From assembly GCF_965196975.1 (NCBI RefSeq), contig NZ_OZ239981.1:5208001-5272000 (forward strand): a stretch of 64,000 nt of DNA. Direction: 5' to 3'. The position numbers and the translations under genes were made by a program. Shown here in pieces: positions 8,391-17,791 of this stretch. The notes under the pieces are model-generated. The model worked only from the letters and a program-made list of their open reading frames with translations. It was not told the DNA's origin and ran no database searches. Each line of letters begins with the position of its first letter. Positions within the stretch are counted from its first letter, which is position 1. Source of the stretch: Endozoicomonas sp965196975. Lineage in GTDB: Bacteria > Pseudomonadota > Gammaproteobacteria > Pseudomonadales > Endozoicomonadaceae.

Positions 8391-10055
8391 ATGAATACCC
8401 TGGATATGACACAACCCCCCGGAAGATCTCCGGTACAGGGTACTGGTCCGGTCGTTACCCGCAAGCCGGTTTATCAGAACTCGTTGCCCCCGTGTAATCA
8501 CACCTGCCCGGCGGGGAATGATATCCAGGGTGCTCTGGCACTGGCTCAGGAAGGGCGCTTTGAAGAAGCCTGGCGCACATTCATGAAGAATAACCCGCTG
8601 CCGGCAACCCATGGTCGAATCTGCTATCACCCCTGTGAAGGTGGCTGCAGTCGTGTTCAGGTGGACGACGGTGTAAGTATTCATTCCATCGAGCGTTTCC
8701 TGGGCGATATGGCCATTGAGCAGAACTGGCATATGCCAGCCCCAAAAAATGAGACCGGTAAAAAAGTTCTGGTGATTGGTGCAGGCCCTTCCGGTCTGAC
8801 CGCCGCTTACCATCTGCGTCTGCAGGGGCATACCGTTGAGATTCGTGAAGCGGCACCGATTGCCGGTGGCATGATGCAGTTTGGTATCCCTGCTTATCGT
8901 TTACCACGGGAAGTGCTCGCAGCGGAGATTGCCCGTATTGAATCCATGGGAATCTCGATCACCCTGAATCACCGGGTAGAAGACCTGATGGCTGAAAAGC
9001 AGGAAGGACGGTTCGATGCAGTCTATCTGGCCATTGGTGCGCATATTGGCAAGCAGGTGGATATCCCTGCCCGTGACGCTGGCAAGGTGCTGGATGCAGT
9101 CAGCTTCCTTCGGGAAACCGGGATGGGGGAAAAGCCGGTGCTTGGTCGCCGGGTGGCGGTATACGGTGGCGGTAATACTGCGATGGATGCCGCACGGACG
9201 GTAAAAAGAATGGGTGTCGATGAGGCCATGATCATCTATCGCCGCGACCGTGATCATATGCCTGCCCACAGCTTCGAAGCGGATGAAGCCGAAGCCGAAG
9301 GCGTCAATATCCACTGGTTGAGAACCATCCAGAATATTGAAGGCAGTGATTTTAACGTTGAGATCATGGAGATTGGGGACGATGGTCGCCCTCGTCCTAC
9401 CGGCCGTTATGAAACACTGGCGGTGGACTCTCTGATTCTGGCTCTTGGCCAGGACGTGGAAAGAGGCATGCTGGACAGAGTGCCCGGTCTGGAATTTGAT
9501 CGCTGGGGCTCACTGACCGTTGATGACAATATGATGACTGGCTGCGAAGGTATTTTTGCCGGTGGTGATATGGTGCCTTCCGATCGTACTGCCACCATTG
9601 CGGTGGGGCATGGTAAGAAAGCTGCCCGCTGTATGGGCAGCTGGTTAACCGGTAAAAAAGTCAATGAAATCGCAGTAAAGCATCTGGTGGACTACGACGG
9701 ATTACACCTCTGGTACCGTACCCAGGCAGATCGTCAGCATGAAGATGCGCTTTCCCCAGAACAGCGTAATGACTTCAGTGAAGTGGTGCACGGGCTCAGT
9801 GAAGCCCAGGTTCGTTTTGAGGCCAGCCGCTGTTTCTCCTGCGGGAACTGTTTTGAATGCGATGGCTGCTTCGGGGCCTGTCCGGAAGGTGCCATTACCA
9901 AACTGGGCAAAGGGGAGGGCTATCAGGTCAATCATGACCTCTGTACCGGCTGTATGGCCTGCTTCCGCCAGTGCCCATGCCACGCCATCGAGATGCAGGC
10001 CGTTCAACAGGACGTTTCATTGCCAGTCATGGCTGCTCATATGGAGGTACGGTAA
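8391..10055 (+). CDS. GltD-like NAD(P)H flavoprotein with C-terminal 2[4Fe-4S] domain
   Basis: 554-residue cytosolic electron-transfer flavoprotein. ATG 8391 has an AAAGGAG site. Domains: N-terminal Fe-S region of glutamate synthase small subunit type (PCNHTCPAGNDIQ near 35 and CYHPCEGGCSR near 78), FAD-binding fold (VIGAGPSGLTAAYHL near 128), NAD(P)-binding fold (VYGGGNTAMDAART near 256), and a C-terminal ferredoxin domain with CFSCGNCFECDGC (about 480) and CTGCMACFRQCPC (about 518). The E. coli cluster has AegA/YgfT, also GltD fused to Fe-S modules but with the ferredoxin part at the N-terminus. The stop overlaps the nifJ start (TAATG). It probably exchanges electrons between NAD(P)H and the ferredoxin pool used by NifJ; the true partner is inferred. 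Confidence 0.8.
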   Translation: MNTLDMTQPPGRSPVQGTGPVVTRKPVYQNSLPPCNHTCPAGNDIQGALALAQEGRFEEAWRTFMKNNPLPATHGRICYHPCEGGCSRVQVDDGVSIHSIERFLGDMAIEQNWHMPAPKNETGKKVLVIGAGPSGLTAAYHLRLQGHTVEIREAAPIAGGMMQFGIPAYRLPREVLAAEIARIESMGISITLNHRVEDLMAEKQEGRFDAVYLAIGAHIGKQVDIPARDAGKVLDAVSFLRETGMGEKPVLGRRVAVYGGGNTAMDAARTVKRMGVDEAMIIYRRDRDHMPAHSFEADEAEAEGVNIHWLRTIQNIEGSDFNVEIMEIGDDGRPRPTGRYETLAVDSLILALGQDVERGMLDRVPGLEFDRWGSLTVDDNMMTGCEGIFAGGDMVPSDRTATIAVGHGKKAARCMGSWLTGKKVNEIAVKHLVDYDGLHLWYRTQADRQHEDALSPEQRNDFSEVVHGLSEAQVRFEASRCFSCGNCFECDGCFGACPEGAITKLGKGEGYQVNHDLCTGCMACFRQCPCHAIEMQAVQQDVSLPVMAAHMEVR

Positions 10056-13000
10056 TGTCTCAGCAATCTAAAGAACAGCCTGTTCGTGTCACTATCGATG
10101 GTAATGAGGCAGCCGCTTACGTAGCCTATCGTACCAACGAAGTCTGTGCCATCTACCCTATAACGCCGTCGTCTAATATGGCGGAGCTGGCAGAGCAGTG
10201 GGCTGCCGAAGGCATCAAAAATATCTGGGGTGGCAAGCCACACGTTGCTCAGATGCAGAGTGAGGCTGGTGCTGCTGGCGCGGTTCACGGTTCATTGCAG
10301 ACCGGCGCCTTGACCACCACTTTTACCGCCTCTCAGGGGCTGATGTTGATGTTGCCCAATATGTATAAGATTGCCGGTGAACTGACCCCGGCAGTGTTCT
10401 ACGTGGCAGCACGTTCACTGGCAACCCAGGGATTATCTATTTTCGGTGACCATCAGGATGTCATGGCCGCAAGAAGCACCGGCTTTGCCATGCTGGCCGC
10501 CAGCTCGGTTCAGGAAGCCCATGACCTGGCCTTGATTGCCCAGGCGGCGACCCTGGAGTCCCGTATACCTTTCATGCACTTCTTTGATGGTTTCCGTACC
10601 TCTCACGAAATCAACAAGATTTCTCTGCTTCCGGACTCAGTTATCCGGGCCATGATTGATGATCAGTTGGTACACGATCATCGTCGTAGAGCACTGAATC
10701 CTGAAAGTCCGGTCATTCGTGGTACTGCACAGAACCCGGATGTTTACTTCCAGGCCCGGGAAAGTGCCAATCCTTTCTATGAAAAAACACCGGATATTGT
10801 TGAAGCCTGCATGTGGCGTTTTGCCGGCCTGACCGGTCGTCATTACCGGCCTTTCAGCTGGTATGGGCCAAAGAATGCCAAACGCCTGATTATTGTGATG
10901 GGCTCTGGTGCGGAAACGGTCAAGATGACCATGGAAGCGATGAACCGGGAGCTGCCCGAAGATGATCAGGTGGCAATGATTCAGGTCCGCCTGTATCGCC
11001 CATTCTCTGCAGAGCGATTCCTTCATATCCTGCCTGAATCGGTAACCAGTATTGCGGTGCTGGACCGCACTAAAGAGCCCGGAGCCAGTGGGGAGCCTCT
11101 CTACCAGGACGTGATGACGGTACTGTCCGAAGGCTATATGAATGACCGGTTGAAGAAAATGCCTCGGGTCATTGGTGGCCGTTACGGCCTTTCCAGCAAG
11201 GAGTTTACACCCGCCATGGTTAAGGCGGTGTATGATGAGCTAGCTAATGAAAAGCCGAAGAATCATTTTACCGTTGGCATTAACGACGATGTGATGGGCT
11301 CCAGCCTGGAGTATGACGCCTCTTTTGTTATCGAAGATCAGGACAGTGTCCGTGCGATGTTCTTCGGTCTGGGAGCCGATGGTACCGTCGGTGCCAATAA
11401 GAACTCCGTGAAGATCATCGGCAGTGACCCTCAGCTTAATGCCCAGGCTTACTTTGTTTACGACTCTAAAAAATCGGGTTCTCAAACCATCTCTCACTTG
11501 AGATTTGGTAAGCAGCCGATTGAAGCACCTTACCTGATTCAGTCTGCCAGCTTTGTTGCCTGTCATCAGTTCAACTTCCTGGAGAAAACCGATGTTCTTG
11601 GCAATATCGAGGATGGCGGTGTCTTCCTGCTGAACAGTCCCTTTGGACCCGATGAAGTGTGGGCTCACCTGCCACGGCGTGTGCAGGAGCAGTTGATTCA
11701 GAAGAAACTGAAGCTACACGTGATTGATGGTTCTGCTGTGGCTAAATCGGCAGGTATGGGCAACCGTACCAATACCATCATGCAGACCTGCTTCTTTGCC
11801 TTGTCCGGTGTTCTGCCCAGAGATGAGGCCATTGCCCGTATCAAGCAGGCAATTGAGAAGACCTACCGACGCAAGGGCGCTGATGTGGTTGAGCGGAACT
11901 TCCGGGCGGTGGATCAGACTCTGGAACATCTCTACTCCGTGAAAATCCCTGAGCAGCTTGAGCAAGTGGGCTCTTCAGGTGAAAAGATTGTCGAGAAGCC
12001 GGTAGTTTCTGAAGAAGCGCCTGACTTCGTTAAAGAAGTCACAAGCCGCATGATAAGTGGGCAGGGTGACCTGATCCCGGTCAGCCAGATTCCAGTAGAT
12101 GGCACCTGGCCAAGCGGCACAACCCGTTGGGAAAAACGTAATATTGCACTGCAGATTCCTGTCTGGGATGAAGAGGTCTGTATCCAGTGCGGTAACTGCA
12201 GCATGGTCTGCCCTCATGCGGCTATTCGTGCGAAATTCTACAATGAGGCCAGTCTGGCGGATGCACCGGAGGACTTTAAGTCTGCACCTATCAGTGCCCG
12301 TGGTTTCCCCGAAACCCGCTATACCCTGCAGTGCTATCCAGAGGACTGCACGGGTTGTGGTCTCTGTGTGGAAGCGTGTCCGGTTCGTAATCCCAAGAAG
12401 AGCGGTTACCGTGCCATCAATATGATGGACAAGGAACCGGTTCTGGAGCAGGAAAAACAGAACCTGTCGTTCTTTGAGCAGTTACCCATTAATGATCGCC
12501 GGCAGGTAGATTTCTCAACCGTACGGGGTATCCAGTACCTTGAGCCATTGTTCGAATTCTCTGGTGCCTGCAGCGGTTGTGGCGAAACGCCATACCTGAA
12601 ACTGCTGACCCAGTTGTTTGGTGACCGCTTGCTGGTGGCTAATGCTACCGGTTGCTCTTCCATTTATGGCGGTAACCTGCCAACTACCCCATGGTCAAAG
12701 AACGCCGAAGGTCGTGGGCCTGCCTGGGCGAACTCCCTGTTTGAAGATAATGCCGAGTTTGGCTTTGGTTTCCGTCTGTCCAGTGACCATCAGGCTGAGC
12801 AGGCCATGCTTGAGTTGGAATCCTTCCGTGAAATGCTGGGTTCTGATCTTGTGGACAGCATTATTCAAGCTCCTCAGGGAAATGATACAGAGGTTCATCA
12901 GCAACGCGATCGGCTGAAAACGGTCCGGGATAAACTGGCCTGTATCCACACACCGGCAGCGGATAGTCTGAGAGCGGTTCTGGATCGACTTCTGAAGCGT

Positions 13001-13681
13001 GTCGTCTGGATCGTTGGTGGCGATGGCTGGGCTTACGACATTGGTTCCGGCGGCCTTGATCATGTGCTGGCCAGCGGCCGCAATGTGAATGTGCTGGTAA
13101 TGGACACCGAAGTCTATTCCAATACAGGCGGTCAGGCGTCAAAATCCACGCCAATGGGTGCTGTTGCAAAATTTGCGGCTGCGGGTAAACGATCCGCCAA
13201 GAAAGATGTTGCGCTTCAGGCCATTGCCTATGGCAATGTTTATGTGGCCCGGATTGCCATGGGTGCCAGCCCACAGCAGACACTGCAGGCCATGCGTGAG
13301 GCAGAAGCCTGGCCAGGACCTTCACTGGTGATCGCCTATTCTCACTGTATTGCCCATGGCATTAACATGACCCATGGTATGGAGCAGCAGCGACTGGCGG
13401 TTCGTTCCGGGCATTGGCCATTGTTCCGATACAATCCTGGTCGCACAGATCACCACGAGAACCCGTTTGAGCTGGATTCTCTGAGGCCCAATGTACCTTT
13501 AACGGATTATATTCGCGGTGAGGTTCGCTATCGGGCACTGAATATCGCCTGTCCGGATGAGGCGGGAGCGATTCTGGAAGAAGCCCAGAAGGTGATCAAC
13601 CGGAAGTGGGGCGTCTATGAGGAAATGGCAACACACAATGCCATGGACTTTGTCCCCGAGAAGGTGTCGGCTGTTCATTAA
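10055..13681 (+). CDS. nifJ: pyruvate:ferredoxin (flavodoxin) oxidoreductase
   Basis: 1,208-residue single-chain PFOR, which converts pyruvate and CoA to acetyl-CoA, CO2 and reduced ferredoxin or flavodoxin in the cytosol. I use ATG 10055, overlapping the previous stop by one base, with GGAGG upstream. Domain order is normal: substrate and TPP-pyrimidine domain (YPITPSSNMAEL near 30), domains II and III, two [4Fe-4S] motifs CIQCGNCSMVCP (about 708) and CTGCGLCVEACPV (about 765), then the TPP-pyrophosphate domain with CSGCGETPYLK (about 840), ATGCSSIYGGNLPTTPW and GGDGWAYDIGSGGLDH (about 987), plus TEVYSNTGGQASKSTP. No truncation is visible. Placement inside purine genes suggests service in low-oxygen metabolism, either supplying low-potential electrons to purine reduction or oxidising pyruvate made from purine carbon; that link is inference. 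Confidence 0.95.
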   Translation: MSQQSKEQPVRVTIDGNEAAAYVAYRTNEVCAIYPITPSSNMAELAEQWAAEGIKNIWGGKPHVAQMQSEAGAAGAVHGSLQTGALTTTFTASQGLMLMLPNMYKIAGELTPAVFYVAARSLATQGLSIFGDHQDVMAARSTGFAMLAASSVQEAHDLALIAQAATLESRIPFMHFFDGFRTSHEINKISLLPDSVIRAMIDDQLVHDHRRRALNPESPVIRGTAQNPDVYFQARESANPFYEKTPDIVEACMWRFAGLTGRHYRPFSWYGPKNAKRLIIVMGSGAETVKMTMEAMNRELPEDDQVAMIQVRLYRPFSAERFLHILPESVTSIAVLDRTKEPGASGEPLYQDVMTVLSEGYMNDRLKKMPRVIGGRYGLSSKEFTPAMVKAVYDELANEKPKNHFTVGINDDVMGSSLEYDASFVIEDQDSVRAMFFGLGADGTVGANKNSVKIIGSDPQLNAQAYFVYDSKKSGSQTISHLRFGKQPIEAPYLIQSASFVACHQFNFLEKTDVLGNIEDGGVFLLNSPFGPDEVWAHLPRRVQEQLIQKKLKLHVIDGSAVAKSAGMGNRTNTIMQTCFFALSGVLPRDEAIARIKQAIEKTYRRKGADVVERNFRAVDQTLEHLYSVKIPEQLEQVGSSGEKIVEKPVVSEEAPDFVKEVTSRMISGQGDLIPVSQIPVDGTWPSGTTRWEKRNIALQIPVWDEEVCIQCGNCSMVCPHAAIRAKFYNEASLADAPEDFKSAPISARGFPETRYTLQCYPEDCTGCGLCVEACPVRNPKKSGYRAINMMDKEPVLEQEKQNLSFFEQLPINDRRQVDFSTVRGIQYLEPLFEFSGACSGCGETPYLKLLTQLFGDRLLVANATGCSSIYGGNLPTTPWSKNAEGRGPAWANSLFEDNAEFGFGFRLSSDHQAEQAMLELESFREMLGSDLVDSIIQAPQGNDTEVHQQRDRLKTVRDKLACIHTPAADSLRAVLDRLLKRVVWIVGGDGWAYDIGSGGLDHVLASGRNVNVLVMDTEVYSNTGGQASKSTPMGAVAKFAAAGKRSAKKDVALQAIAYGNVYVARIAMGASPQQTLQAMREAEAWPGPSLVIAYSHCIAHGINMTHGMEQQRLAVRSGHWPLFRYNPGRTDHHENPFELDSLRPNVPLTDYIRGEVRYRALNIACPDEAGAILEEAQKVINRKWGVYEEMATHNAMDFVPEKVSAVH

Positions 13682-13691
13682 GAGAATATTG

Positions 13692-13769
13692 ACCACAGAA
13701 GCAAAGGGCTCCTGCCCATGTGGGAGAGCTGGGCAGGAAGAATGTTCTGCATTCCGATGCTTTTGTGGT
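13692..13769. other. nested hairpin between nifJ and DHOD-like gene
   Basis: ACCACAGAAGCA and TGCTTTTGTGGT pair at the outside (one mismatch), and CCTGCCCA pairs with TGGGCAGG at 13711-13737 inside. It has no T-run and ends 15 bases before the next start, so it is more likely an mRNA processing or stability structure than a terminator. Confidence 0.4.
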
Positions 13770-13784
13770 GATTGAGGAGTAAAG

Positions 13785-14783
13785 ATGATGGATTTGACCA
13801 CCAAATATATGGGGTTAAGCCTTAAAAATCCGTTGATGGCGGCTGCCAGTCCACTGACGTCTACAGTAAAAAGCATCCAGCGTCTGGAAAAGGCGGGCAT
13901 TGCTGCTGTGGTTCTGCCTTCACTGTTTGAAGAGCAGATTCGCCGGGAACAGGAAGAAGAAGAGCGAATTGCCCTGTCCAGAAATAACCTGTTTCCGGAG
14001 GCTACCTCTTTTCTGCCTTCAGGCCTGACCCTGGAGCGTGGTTCCCAGGCATATCTGGATACCATCCATAAAGCCAAGGCAGCGGTTGATATTCCTGTGA
14101 TTGCCAGCCTGAATGGTTGCTCAGAAGGTGGATGGGTGGATTATGCCCGGCAGATTGAGCAGGCGGGGGCAGACGGCATTGAGCTGCATATTTATTACAA
14201 CCCGCCCTCACTGGATATTACCGGACGCCAGGTTGAGGAAGTTTATCTGGACGTCGCAAGACGTGTGAAAAACAGTGTCACCATCCCTGTTGCACTGAAA
14301 ATTGACCCATTTTTCAGTGCCTTTGGCAACATGGCCAGGCAGTTTGATGAGATTGGTGTTGACGCACTGGTTATGTTTAACCGGATGCTGCAGCCTGACT
14401 TTAATCTCAACAACATGCTGGTGGAGCCCAACTGGCCCATCAGTAAAGCAGGTGAAATCGGTATACCGCTTCGCTGGATCAGTGTACTGCATGGCAAGAT
14501 CAATGCTTCTCTGGCGGCAACATCCGGTGCTTATGATCATGAAGATATTATCAAATATCTGCTGGGTGGATCGGATACTGTGATGCTGGCTTCAGCACTG
14601 ATCCGTAATGGTGCGGACTATGTTTCTGTGCTGTTGAAAGGTCTGGAAGTGTGGTTGAAACAGCGGGATTTTGAAGACCTGAATGAAATGCGCGGGTTGA
14701 TGAGTCAGCGTTCTGTTGCGAATCCGGAAGCATTTGAACGGGCTAACTACATCCGTACAGTCGATGGAGCCAGGAAATATTAA
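13785..14783 (+). CDS. dihydroorotate dehydrogenase-like FMN protein
   Basis: 332-residue alpha/beta-barrel flavoprotein of the dihydroorotate/dihydropyrimidine dehydrogenase family, with a GAGG ribosome site. The N-terminus (DLTTKYMGLSLKNPLMAAA) and GGSDTVMLASALIRNG near the C-terminus form the FMN barrel ends. It lacks the C-terminal 2[4Fe-4S] domain of PreA, and the place of the usual NxSCPN loop reads IELHIYYNPPS. A role in pyrimidine synthesis is therefore unlikely. Proteins of this type are often linked to nifJ. Here, with the GltD-like and NifJ genes, it could form a PreT/PreA-like or YgfK-like reductase for a purine ring intermediate; that is inference. The paired ATG ATG leaves the start uncertain by one codon. 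Confidence 0.75.
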   Translation: MMDLTTKYMGLSLKNPLMAAASPLTSTVKSIQRLEKAGIAAVVLPSLFEEQIRREQEEEERIALSRNNLFPEATSFLPSGLTLERGSQAYLDTIHKAKAAVDIPVIASLNGCSEGGWVDYARQIEQAGADGIELHIYYNPPSLDITGRQVEEVYLDVARRVKNSVTIPVALKIDPFFSAFGNMARQFDEIGVDALVMFNRMLQPDFNLNNMLVEPNWPISKAGEIGIPLRWISVLHGKINASLAATSGAYDHEDIIKYLLGGSDTVMLASALIRNGADYVSVLLKGLEVWLKQRDFEDLNEMRGLMSQRSVANPEAFERANYIRTVDGARKY

Positions 14784-14914
14784 CCTGTTCAGACAGGTTT
14801 TATGGAAGCAAAAGGGAACAGGCGGAGAAATAAGAACAGGCAATAAGGTGGGGGAGAAGGCTCCGGGGGAAGGGAGCTGCTCCCGGAAGTAAAAATAAGC
14901 AGGAACAGACCATT

Positions 14915-16234
14915 ATGATGTTTTCCAATACCGTAAAGGCAGTCAGGGGGGCTTTACTGGATATCCAAAAGGTTGTGAGTGATCCTCGCGATCTGGAGGA
15001 CAACCTTCGTTACATCAGTGACGGACTATTGATTATTGACCAGGGAAAAGTTGCCTGGCATGGCCGTTGGGAAGATGGCCGCGATATGCTGCCAGAGGGA
15101 CTGCGTATCTGCGACTACCGTGGCAAGCTGGTGGTTCCCGGTTTTGTAGATACACACATTCACTATCCTCAAATGGAGATCATAGGTGCCTATGGTGAAC
15201 AGCTGCTGGAGTGGCTGAATACCTATGTATTTCCAACAGAACAGAAGTATGGCAACAAGCGCTACGCTACCGAAATGGCCGGTCTGTTTGTCAATGAGCT
15301 GCTGAAAAACGGTACAACGACCGCCATGGTTTTCTGCAGTGTTCATCCTGAATCAGTAGATGCCCTGTTTGAAGAATGTGACCGTCGGAATATGCGGATG
15401 ATTGCCGGCAAGGTGATGATGGATCGTAATGCTCCGGAAGCTCTGCTGGATACACCGGACAGCAGTTACCAGGATTCCCGCCGACTGTTAAAGAAATGGC
15501 ACAAACGCAACCGACTTTTGTACGCCATTACTCCCAGGTTTGCGCCAACGTCATCACCAGAGCAGCTTGAGAAGGCCATGGCTCTGCGCGAAGAGTTTCC
15601 TGATGCCTATGTACAGACGCATTTATCCGAGAACCTCAATGAAATTGAGTGGGTGAAATCGCTGTATCCGGAACACGACAGCTATTTGGATGTGTATAAC
15701 CACTACCGTCTGACCGGCGAGCGTTCCGTTTATGCCCACTGTATTCATCTGACCGACAAAGAGTGGCAGGTGATGGAAGAAACCGGGTCATCCGTTGCCT
15801 TCTGTCCAACGTCAAACATGTATCTTGGCAGTGGTCTCTTTAAGTATCGCCGGGCTGCTGACAGTGGTGTGCGTGTCGGTATGGCAACGGATGTGGGAGC
15901 AGGTACTTCATTCAATATGTTTGAAACACTGAACGAAGCTTACAAGGTTGTTCAGATGCAGAAAGAAAAGCTGCCTGCTATTGAAGGTTTTTACCGGGCC
16001 ACCCTGGGTGGAGCGCATGCGCTGTATCTGGATGACAGCATTGGTAATTTTGATATCGGTAAAGAGGCGGACTTTGTGGTTCTGGATCCGGTTGCTACGC
16101 AGGTTCAGCAATTGCGATGGGATAATTCCAAAGCACTGGATGAGAAACTGTTTGTTTTGATGACGCTGGGAGATGATCGGAATATCTATCGCACTTATGT
16201 AGATGGACGGCTGGTTTATTCAAGTACCCGGTAA
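14915..16234 (+). CDS. guaD: guanine deaminase
   Basis: 439-residue amidohydrolase, the same length as E. coli GuaD, converting guanine to xanthine and ammonia with one zinc ion in the cytosol. Metal and active-site motifs in order: PGFVDTHIHYPQ (HxH), the guanine-contact region AITPRFAPTSS, QTHLSENLNEIEW, YAHCIHLTDKEW and ATDVGAGTSFNMF (metal Asp). The C-terminal segment returns to the small beta domain. The gene starts 131 bases after the DHOD-like gene with no clear terminator between them. Its product xanthine is the likely cargo and substrate of the upstream permease and hydroxylase genes. Confidence 0.95.
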   Translation: MMFSNTVKAVRGALLDIQKVVSDPRDLEDNLRYISDGLLIIDQGKVAWHGRWEDGRDMLPEGLRICDYRGKLVVPGFVDTHIHYPQMEIIGAYGEQLLEWLNTYVFPTEQKYGNKRYATEMAGLFVNELLKNGTTTAMVFCSVHPESVDALFEECDRRNMRMIAGKVMMDRNAPEALLDTPDSSYQDSRRLLKKWHKRNRLLYAITPRFAPTSSPEQLEKAMALREEFPDAYVQTHLSENLNEIEWVKSLYPEHDSYLDVYNHYRLTGERSVYAHCIHLTDKEWQVMEETGSSVAFCPTSNMYLGSGLFKYRRAADSGVRVGMATDVGAGTSFNMFETLNEAYKVVQMQKEKLPAIEGFYRATLGGAHALYLDDSIGNFDIGKEADFVVLDPVATQVQQLRWDNSKALDEKLFVLMTLGDDRNIYRTYVDGRLVYSSTR

Positions 16235-16236
16235 AT

Positions 16237-16362
16237 ATACCCGTCGCCTTTCAAGGTGCTACTTTGTTGGCTGCACTCGCTCACCCCAGTCACTTAGTTT
16301 ATCTAAGCTCCTGGGGATTCGCTCTTTTGCCGTCGCGTAGCAACTTGAAATCCTTTGGGTAT
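16237..16362. repeat. 126-bp imperfect inverted repeat after guaD
   Basis: ATACCCGTCGCCTTTCAAG pairs with CTTGAAATCCTTTGGGTAT, and the centre pairs as CACCCCAG-TCACTTAG with CTAAG-CTCCTGGGG. It starts two bases after the guaD stop. It has the size and form of an intergenic mosaic or ERIC/REP-like element and may fold at the 3' end of the guaD mRNA. It differs in sequence from the repeat at 2588-2748. Confidence 0.65.
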
Positions 16363-16500
16363 AGAAAAAATGTGATCAATATCGATCAAAAGAAAAACCG
16401 GAATCATTCCGGATGATATCAACCCTTCGCTTTCGTTGCAGTTTCAGGGATTCACCCGATCACTTCTGAAAGCATTCCTCATCAACTTGTTTCTGAAAAG

Positions 16501-16514
16501 CGGGTGATCACCCG
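16501..16514. promoter_or_regulatory. 14-base palindrome, possible operator cut off from carbamate kinase
   Basis: CGGGTGATCACCCG is a perfect palindrome. With the IS66/ISKra4 block removed, it would lie about 90 bases upstream of the carbamate kinase start, where an operator is plausible. No regulator can be named. Confidence 0.35.
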
Positions 16515-17791
16515 TCGGTTATGCGTTGGTGAAAAAAACAAAGAGATTTTGTAACTATTCAGCACCCAGCAAAGGCGTATTGTTGTAATTTCGAACCGCT
16601 TTAAGAAGCGCCTGAAATATGTTCAACCCCTGCTTTTTAGCAGATGATAAATAGCTTCGGATTCGGGTAAACATGGTACCTCCGTCTTCGCTTCTGAAGC
16701 AGCCTGAGATCTTCTGCTTAAGTTTGGCCATCCTGGCATCACGTTCACTGCCATTGTTATCGAAGGGAATTGAAAAGTCCGACATGAAGCGCAACGTTTC
16801 AACCTTAAACTCAATAAGCCTTTTGAACAGGTTGTAGGCCTTGGTATTCCTGACCTTCTTACGTCCAAGCACCTGTCGTTGTTTTTCCATATAAGCGGTT
16901 TCCTTCGTGAGAGCCCTTTGAAGGATTTGGTCGTATATCGTCTCAATGCGAAGCTGTATTGCACCAGGCATTTGAGTCAGACCGGCTGCTTTGTATTTCT
17001 TGCAGAAGTGCCAGGAGAGCGTAAGCAATTTCATCAGCCGCAGAGCCAGCTTATTCGCATCCCTATCGACAACTCCCTGAAGCTCTCTCAGATGATGGGC
17101 ATTACAAAGCACATGCACTGCCGCATAGGCAAAGTAGGACTTCCAATGATCGTGAACCAGAATGCCTGCAAAAGTCAGCAGGATGCCCATTGCATCCATT
17201 GCTTCACAACCTCGCCTTTCTGAGAGGTAGTAAAGCGTCCATTGGTCATCTCGCATAATGTGTAACCACCACAGTGAACCGTCAACCCGCATGCCAGTTT
17301 CATCCGCTCCTGCAACCGGACTTTCTTGTAAAGCATCGCGGATACTCTGCTCAGTAGAGGCCAGGTTCTCATGGGTATAGGCAACAAAATTGGCAACAGA
17401 GCCTGCGCTGACACTCATGCAATAAATAGTATTGAAATACTCAGACACCCGGTGATATGGGATGAAGTGATACTGGTTTAAATGAACAGCCATTGCCTGA
17501 GTCACTTCTCCGTATTGAGCAGCGGCTTTCACTCCTTGGGGAAACTCAGCGGTGTTCCGTTTACCACAAGGACATACTTTAACGTCTGCCCAGTACGCGG
17601 TAACTTCAAATTCTCCGGGTCTACCTGGATCAAAAACCTGTCGCTCAATGTATTTGGTGGGTTTAATATCGATAAGCGAAGACTGGCAACAGCAACATTT
17701 TTCAACCTTCAGATGCCTGACATAATCGGGTAAGGCGACACGTCTCAAACAAGAGCCTTGATGACCTTTCTGGCCACCTGGTTTATTGCCT

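Noticed and set aside
13785..14783. Calling this gene pyrD
   Set aside because: The active-site loop differs from true dihydroorotate dehydrogenases, and the genetic context is electron transfer and purine breakdown, not pyrimidine synthesis.
16371..16390. CRP- or FNR-like site (TGTGATCAATATCGATCAAA)
   Set aside because: Only one half fits CRP, and the FNR half-sites have the wrong order; too weak to list.
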